A DNA stretch of 64,000 bases from Pseudomonas libanensis (lineage in GTDB: Bacteria > Pseudomonadota > Gammaproteobacteria > Pseudomonadales > Pseudomonadaceae), in contig NZ_JYLH01000004.1 of assembly GCF_001439685.1 (NCBI RefSeq), positions 1 to 64,000 on the forward strand, written 5' to 3'. Under the pieces are notes generated by a model, which worked only from the letters and a program-made list of their open reading frames with translations, was not told the origin of the DNA and ran no database searches. Every line of letters begins with the position of its first letter. The stretch's first letter is position 1. Of the stretch, positions 60,476 to 64,000 are shown one piece after another. The position numbers were made by a program, and so were the translations under genes.

Positions 60476-63226
60476 TCAGCGTGCCACCCGCCCTGACGCC
60501 CTGGGACGGCTGGGTTTGTAGCGGCGCCACGCAGACGCGTTTGACTCCCAAGGCGCGTCGACCCGTTGTTGGTTTTGATAGAACGTGACGCGCCCTGCCA
60601 GTCGCGATCGATGCCGATAAAGCCAGCGCAGCTCGGAGGCCGTGGCAGATACCCCCTGCTTGCTGACAACGGCTTCTATGTCCAAATTGTCGAGAGCGAA
60701 ATGGACCACCGCCGCACTTTGCGGGCTAGTCAAGGTTTCCAAAGCGGATTTGCTGCTTCGAATGACGATCTTTTGCTGAATGGCGAATAGGTCTGTGCCA
60801 ATGTGTTGGCGAGCCGTCGCCTCGAGTGAGTACTTGCCTGCGGCAAGATCACTGACGAACCTCCTCGCGAATTGCTGGTTGCAGGTAGTTGACATACAAC
60901 CTGAATACTTCAAAACAATGCCCTCGTAAAACGGCCGAACGCCGACCGAAATCTGCTCAATGAGCTCGGCCTTGAGTTCGTTAGCTGTCGCTGGATCATG
61001 TGGATCTTGCTCCAAGTCGCTGAATAGCTCCGCATTCAGGTCGCGAAATGTAGAGAAGGCGCGAACGAGAGGCCCCAGCCCGGCAGTCCAGCGCTGCACG
61101 TCCGCGCCTGAGAAATAGGCCGCCATCGTATCCCCGCGCCCGCGCAGCTTCGACCAGAAACTCCTGTAGGCATTAACCGTCGCGGACAAGCCAAAGATAA
61201 TATCCCCTCGACCGGGTTGGAATTGCTCGCCAAAGGTGGTTTGCGTGCCATCGGCATCCCTGAACCCCACGGGATTGCCCCGGGCCATCGCGTACAGGTT
61301 CAAGCCGTCCACGTCGCCCATCGGGTCTGGGCTGATCCAACGCTGCAACCACGGCGCGTAATAACGCGCGCCGTAGTAGTACAGGCCCGTGGCATCGCGC
61401 TCCTTGTCGGAGTAACGGCGAACCTTGTGGTATTGCCGAGTGATATTGCTGGTTGCCCACCACGCAGTTGCGCCATAAGGATAGTAATGCTCCTGGCTCA
61501 ACAAGCGAGCCTGCTCGTCCAGCTCCAACGCACAGCTCTGGAGGTGATCCTGAATGCTGAATCGCATTTGTTGGGCCTCCATCTCGCTGGGCTTGCCCGA
61601 CTCCCATTGCACCACGGTGACTCGCCCACCGCCCGTATCGATGTCCAGCACATTGAAGCGCTGTTCTCTTTGCTTGTGTAGGTGCAGACCTGGAAGGTAA
61701 TAGGTTGCCTGGATGTAGGGTTTTGCGCGCACTTCACGGCTGCGAACCTTGAGTGCGCGCAGGCCTTGACCGTCATACAAATAACTTTCCACATCAAGGT
61801 CACCGCTTTCACGCTGTACCTGGGTGGTGTAGGTCAATTGGTTGCGCACATTCCAGGCCGCCTGCTGGACGCCGTCGAGCAACAGCTGATTGCCATTGGC
61901 GTCGAATGCCCCATCCCATTGAACCTGCCGGCCTTGCACGGCAGGCACGGCGCGATTGGTGAGCGCCGCTACGTGCATTTCGCGGGTATAGCCTGTGCCG
62001 CTGGAGGGCAGGTGCCGAAGGCGGGTCAGATTACCCGCTTCATCATAGGCATAATGCTGGGTGTAATTGCGCCGGAGCCCCTGATCTGTCGCCCCGAACT
62101 GCACCGCTGTCGGCAACGCCCGGCCATCGGCATTGGCGCTGTTTTCCCGGCCGCTGGCCTGGACCAATTGATACAGCGTGTCGTACTGGTATCGATTGAC
62201 CGCATCAATTTGGCTGTTGCTGTGCCATTGAGTCGGCTGCGCCAGGTCGCTGAGGCTGAGGATATTGCCGACCGGGTCGTACTCATATACCAACCGCTGC
62301 AGCGGCGTAGCGGCCTGCCCTTGGCGGTACACATCCAGTTGTTGCAAACGACCGTTCCGTTCGGCGTAACGGGCGACTTTGATGACGTTATTGCCCACCC
62401 GTTCGGACACGATTCGGCCACTGGCGTTGTATACCCGCTGATCCACCAATACCTGGCGTTCGCGATTCGTGAAGATCAGCACCATTTCCAGTGGCCAACC
62501 CTGTTGCCCATAGCGCCACTGTTGGCGATTGTCCTTGGCGTCAGTCTGCTCCAGCAACGCCCCCAACGCGTCGTAACGCCAGGTGGTGGTATAGGCCTGG
62601 TGCTCCGCCTGCAGGTCCTGTGCCTCATCGCTTTGTGGCCAGTCGACCAGTGCGGTATCAGGGCGAAACCGCCTGGTTTGCTTGATGACGCGTTGATCGA
62701 TCGCGTACGCCTCCACCAGCACAACGCCCGCCGGGTCCGCATGACGAATCAGCCGCCCGCAGCGATTACCGACGGCCTCGGCAGGGATCGCAGACGCGTA
62801 CGTCATACGCTCGACACAGCGGGGGGACGGCTCCTCTGCGGATTGCTCGAACACCGCCACAGGGCGCTGCAAGCGATCATAGTGAAACGCTTGATGGGCA
62901 CCGCGCGAGTCCCAGCTGTGCAGGCGCTGTTGCGCTGCCCCGTGCAAGACCAGGCGCCAGCCGGCATCCGCACTCTGGGTACGCACGGCTTCACCGGACA
63001 GGCTGTAAAGGTTCGATTGCGCCGCCACCCCGGACGAGCCACGGGCGAACTGACGTGGCTCCCACTGCTCAAGTAAAAACCCACTGGCTCCAAACACCTG
63101 ACGATTGACCCGCGGCTGTGGGGAATCCGCAAGCGTTGCGCGGTGATACTGCACCGTGCGTACGGCTAACCCGCGAGGGTCAATGGCCGTCAAGGCAGGT
63201 GTATTTCGATGAAGAGGGTTAGACAT
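60476..63226 (-). CDS. tccC: Tc toxin C subunit (TccC/RHS), effector variant 3
   Basis: A 916-residue RHS protein beginning MSNPLHRNTPALTAIDPRGL. The core ends near residue 660 with PWLQRWISPDPMGDVDGLN ... FRDADGT: the usual Gly-Leu of the self-cleavage site is Gly-Thr here. The ~256-residue end is helical (ANELKAELIEQISVGVRPFY), has a CMSTTC pair and closes with SELRWLYRHRSRLAGRVTFY and APWESNASAWRRYKP, which I have the impression occurs in other Pseudomonas RHS proteins; function unknown. It is oriented like copy 2, 140 bp upstream of it. Confidence 0.88.
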   Translation of the reverse strand: MSNPLHRNTPALTAIDPRGLAVRTVQYHRATLADSPQPRVNRQVFGASGFLLEQWEPRQFARGSSGVAAQSNLYSLSGEAVRTQSADAGWRLVLHGAAQQRLHSWDSRGAHQAFHYDRLQRPVAVFEQSAEEPSPRCVERMTYASAIPAEAVGNRCGRLIRHADPAGVVLVEAYAIDQRVIKQTRRFRPDTALVDWPQSDEAQDLQAEHQAYTTTWRYDALGALLEQTDAKDNRQQWRYGQQGWPLEMVLIFTNRERQVLVDQRVYNASGRIVSERVGNNVIKVARYAERNGRLQQLDVYRQGQAATPLQRLVYEYDPVGNILSLSDLAQPTQWHSNSQIDAVNRYQYDTLYQLVQASGRENSANADGRALPTAVQFGATDQGLRRNYTQHYAYDEAGNLTRLRHLPSSGTGYTREMHVAALTNRAVPAVQGRQVQWDGAFDANGNQLLLDGVQQAAWNVRNQLTYTTQVQRESGDLDVESYLYDGQGLRALKVRSREVRAKPYIQATYYLPGLHLHKQREQRFNVLDIDTGGGRVTVVQWESGKPSEMEAQQMRFSIQDHLQSCALELDEQARLLSQEHYYPYGATAWWATSNITRQYHKVRRYSDKERDATGLYYYGARYYAPWLQRWISPDPMGDVDGLNLYAMARGNPVGFRDADGTQTTFGEQFQPGRGDIIFGLSATVNAYRSFWSKLRGRGDTMAAYFSGADVQRWTAGLGPLVRAFSTFRDLNAELFSDLEQDPHDPATANELKAELIEQISVGVRPFYEGIVLKYSGCMSTTCNQQFARRFVSDLAAGKYSLEATARQHIGTDLFAIQQKIVIRSSKSALETLTSPQSAAVVHFALDNLDIEAVVSKQGVSATASELRWLYRHRSRLAGRVTFYQNQQRVDAPWESNASAWRRYKPSRPRASGRVAR

Positions 63227-63233
63227 GAATTCA

Positions 63234-63267
63234 TGACCTGTTTTGCACGAAGGTCAAAAAATCCTAG
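63234..63267. promoter_or_regulatory. Shared tccC upstream dyad, copy 3
   Basis: TGACC-N13-GGTCA (63234-63238/63252-63256) followed after six bases by CCTAG (63263-63267): the same arms, spacer length and spacing as in front of tccC copy 1, with the centre TGTTTTGCACGAA close to TGTATTGCACAAT. It lies 8 bp from the start codon. Confidence 0.5.
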
Positions 63268-63374
63268 AGGTCCCGGCATTGAGAAGGGGGTATTGAAAGA
63301 CAGCCTTATGTAACCAGATCCTGACAGCGCCTATCGAGGCCAGCAGGCTTGGCGCCTGCTGGCCTCAAAGGTTT

Positions 63375-63668
63375 TCAGTGCCCGCCGGCGCAGGTCGGCG
63401 AGGCCGGGGCTGCGTCGATCTGCGCCCATTCTTCAGGCGTGTAGGTATGCAGCGCCAACGCATGAAACTCGCTCATCAGGTCACCCAGGGTGGCGTAGAC
63501 CTTCTGGTGGCGCTTGACGCGGTTAAGTCCCTCGAACTGCCGGCTGACCAGCACGGCCTTGAAGTGGGTCTGCAACCCACGGCTGTGCATGTGGCTCTCA
63601 TCCAGCACACTCAAGTGGTCCGGGGCCAGGACGGCAAGCGCCGTTTCGATACGCTGTTGCATAGTCAT
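63375..63668 (-). CDS. BolA-family protein
   Basis: A 97-residue BolA/IbaG-like protein (MTMQQRIETALAVLAPDHLS). The segment SHMHSRGLQTHFKAVLVSRQFEGLNRVKRHQKVY carries the conserved His residues that bind Fe-S clusters with monothiol glutaredoxin, and a C-terminal tail with LHTYTPEEW follows. It is 6 bp downstream of the DUF2059 gene on the same strand and belongs to the conserved chromosome to the right of the Tc locus. Confidence 0.9.
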   Translation of the reverse strand: MTMQQRIETALAVLAPDHLSVLDESHMHSRGLQTHFKAVLVSRQFEGLNRVKRHQKVYATLGDLMSEFHALALHTYTPEEWAQIDAAPASPTCAGGH

Positions 63669-63674
63669 TGCTGC

Positions 63675-64000
63675 TTACTTCTTCTTGGCCGGTGCGGCGG
63701 CTTTTGGCGTCAGCTCGTTGGTCATGTCTTCCAACAGCTTGTTCACCACCGGCACCGCGCTTTCCAGCTTGGCCTGGGTCATCTGGGCCGATTGCTGGGT
63801 CAGCTGCGGCATTTTTTCCAGGACTTTCTTGCCCAGTGGCGACTGGTAGAACGCCACCAGGTCCTTGAGCTCGGATTCGCTGAAGTTGGTGGTGTAGAGC
63901 TTGACCATGTCCGGTTTCAGCTTCGGCCAGCCGATGGCCTGGTCCAGGGCGGCGTTGGCCTTGGCCTGGTAGCTGTCGAGTACGGACTGTTTGGCGGCAG
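63675..64000 (-). CDS. DUF2059-type protein, 5' part outside window
   Basis: The last 108 residues are present. They show the DUF2059 pattern (PDMVKLYTTNFSESELKDLV, then FYQSPLGKKVLEKMPQL) and a Lys/Ala-rich end. Family members are usually periplasmic proteins of unknown function with an N-terminal signal; that part lies beyond the window edge. It is the first visible gene of a pair with the bolA-like gene. Confidence 0.85.
   Translation of the reverse strand, partial: AAKQSVLDSYQAKANAALDQAIGWPKLKPDMVKLYTTNFSESELKDLVAFYQSPLGKKVLEKMPQLTQQSAQMTQAKLESAVPVVNKLLEDMTNELTPKAAAPAKKK

Noticed and set aside
61682..63076. 464-codon plus-strand frame inside tccC copy 3
   Set aside because: Antisense shadow; the RHS reading frame on the other strand is clear.

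Overview
The window looks like a chromosomal segment of a Pseudomonas of the P. fluorescens group. The evidence is the high-GC coding style, REP-type repeats carrying the GGGGGCAAGCCCCCTCCCACA core, a DUF6124-type small gene, FecI/FecR/TonB-receptor signalling, many GntR/MocR/LysR/TetR regulators and a Tc (toxin complex) insecticidal-type locus. No replication origin, phage module or CRISPR array is visible.

Layout. 1-900: the 3' end of an IS3-family transposase followed by repeats. 0.9-6.1 kb: glutathione S-transferase, TrmK-type tRNA methyltransferase, and a GntR/FCD regulator divergent from a glucarate transporter and glucarate dehydratase. 6.2-9.8 kb: a GH18 chitinase and an AA10 LPMO, both without a signal peptide, a RelE/HigA-like toxin-antitoxin pair and a left-handed beta-helix acyltransferase-like protein. 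9.8-10.4 kb: a DUF6124 gene behind a strikingly structured leader. 10.6-26.7 kb: accessory metabolism and regulation (alpha/beta hydrolase, two MocR regulators, an isolated panB, a GlxA-type AraC regulator with an isochorismatase-fold hydrolase, a YeeE/YedE transporter with a GNAT enzyme, a 190-bp tandem REP array, two TetR units, an OmpR/histidine-kinase pair, and BenE). 27-31 kb: ECF sigma, anti-sigma and TonB-dependent siderophore receptor, then tRNA-Asn. 31.5-41.8 kb: LysR/lldD, a diguanylate cyclase with a sigma54-like promoter, a TenA-like protein, a PAS-GGDEF-EAL protein, and an operon of trhO, a FrnE-type DsbA protein and an ABC exporter.

42.0-63.2 kb is the most notable part. It is a complete Tc toxin locus: a split A subunit (TccA-like and TccB-like), one B subunit (SpvB/TcaC-like), and three C subunits (TccC/RHS) that share a core of about 660 residues and end in three unrelated C-terminal effector regions. 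One tccC is divergent from the A-B operon and two lie convergent behind it. At least two of the three tccC genes carry the same dyad, TGACC-N13-GGTCA-N6-CCTAG, just upstream of their start codons. Known Tc biology says A forms the receptor-binding, membrane-perforating pore, while B and C form the cocoon that holds the cleaved effector. Three C proteins for one A-B pair imply alternative cargoes. The locus lies between ordinary genes (trhO on the left, a bolA-like gene and a DUF2059 gene on the right), and no mobility gene is visible.

The signal-less chitinase and LPMO 35 kb away would suit the same insect- or arthropod-directed lifestyle and, if released, need a non-Sec route. That link is inference.
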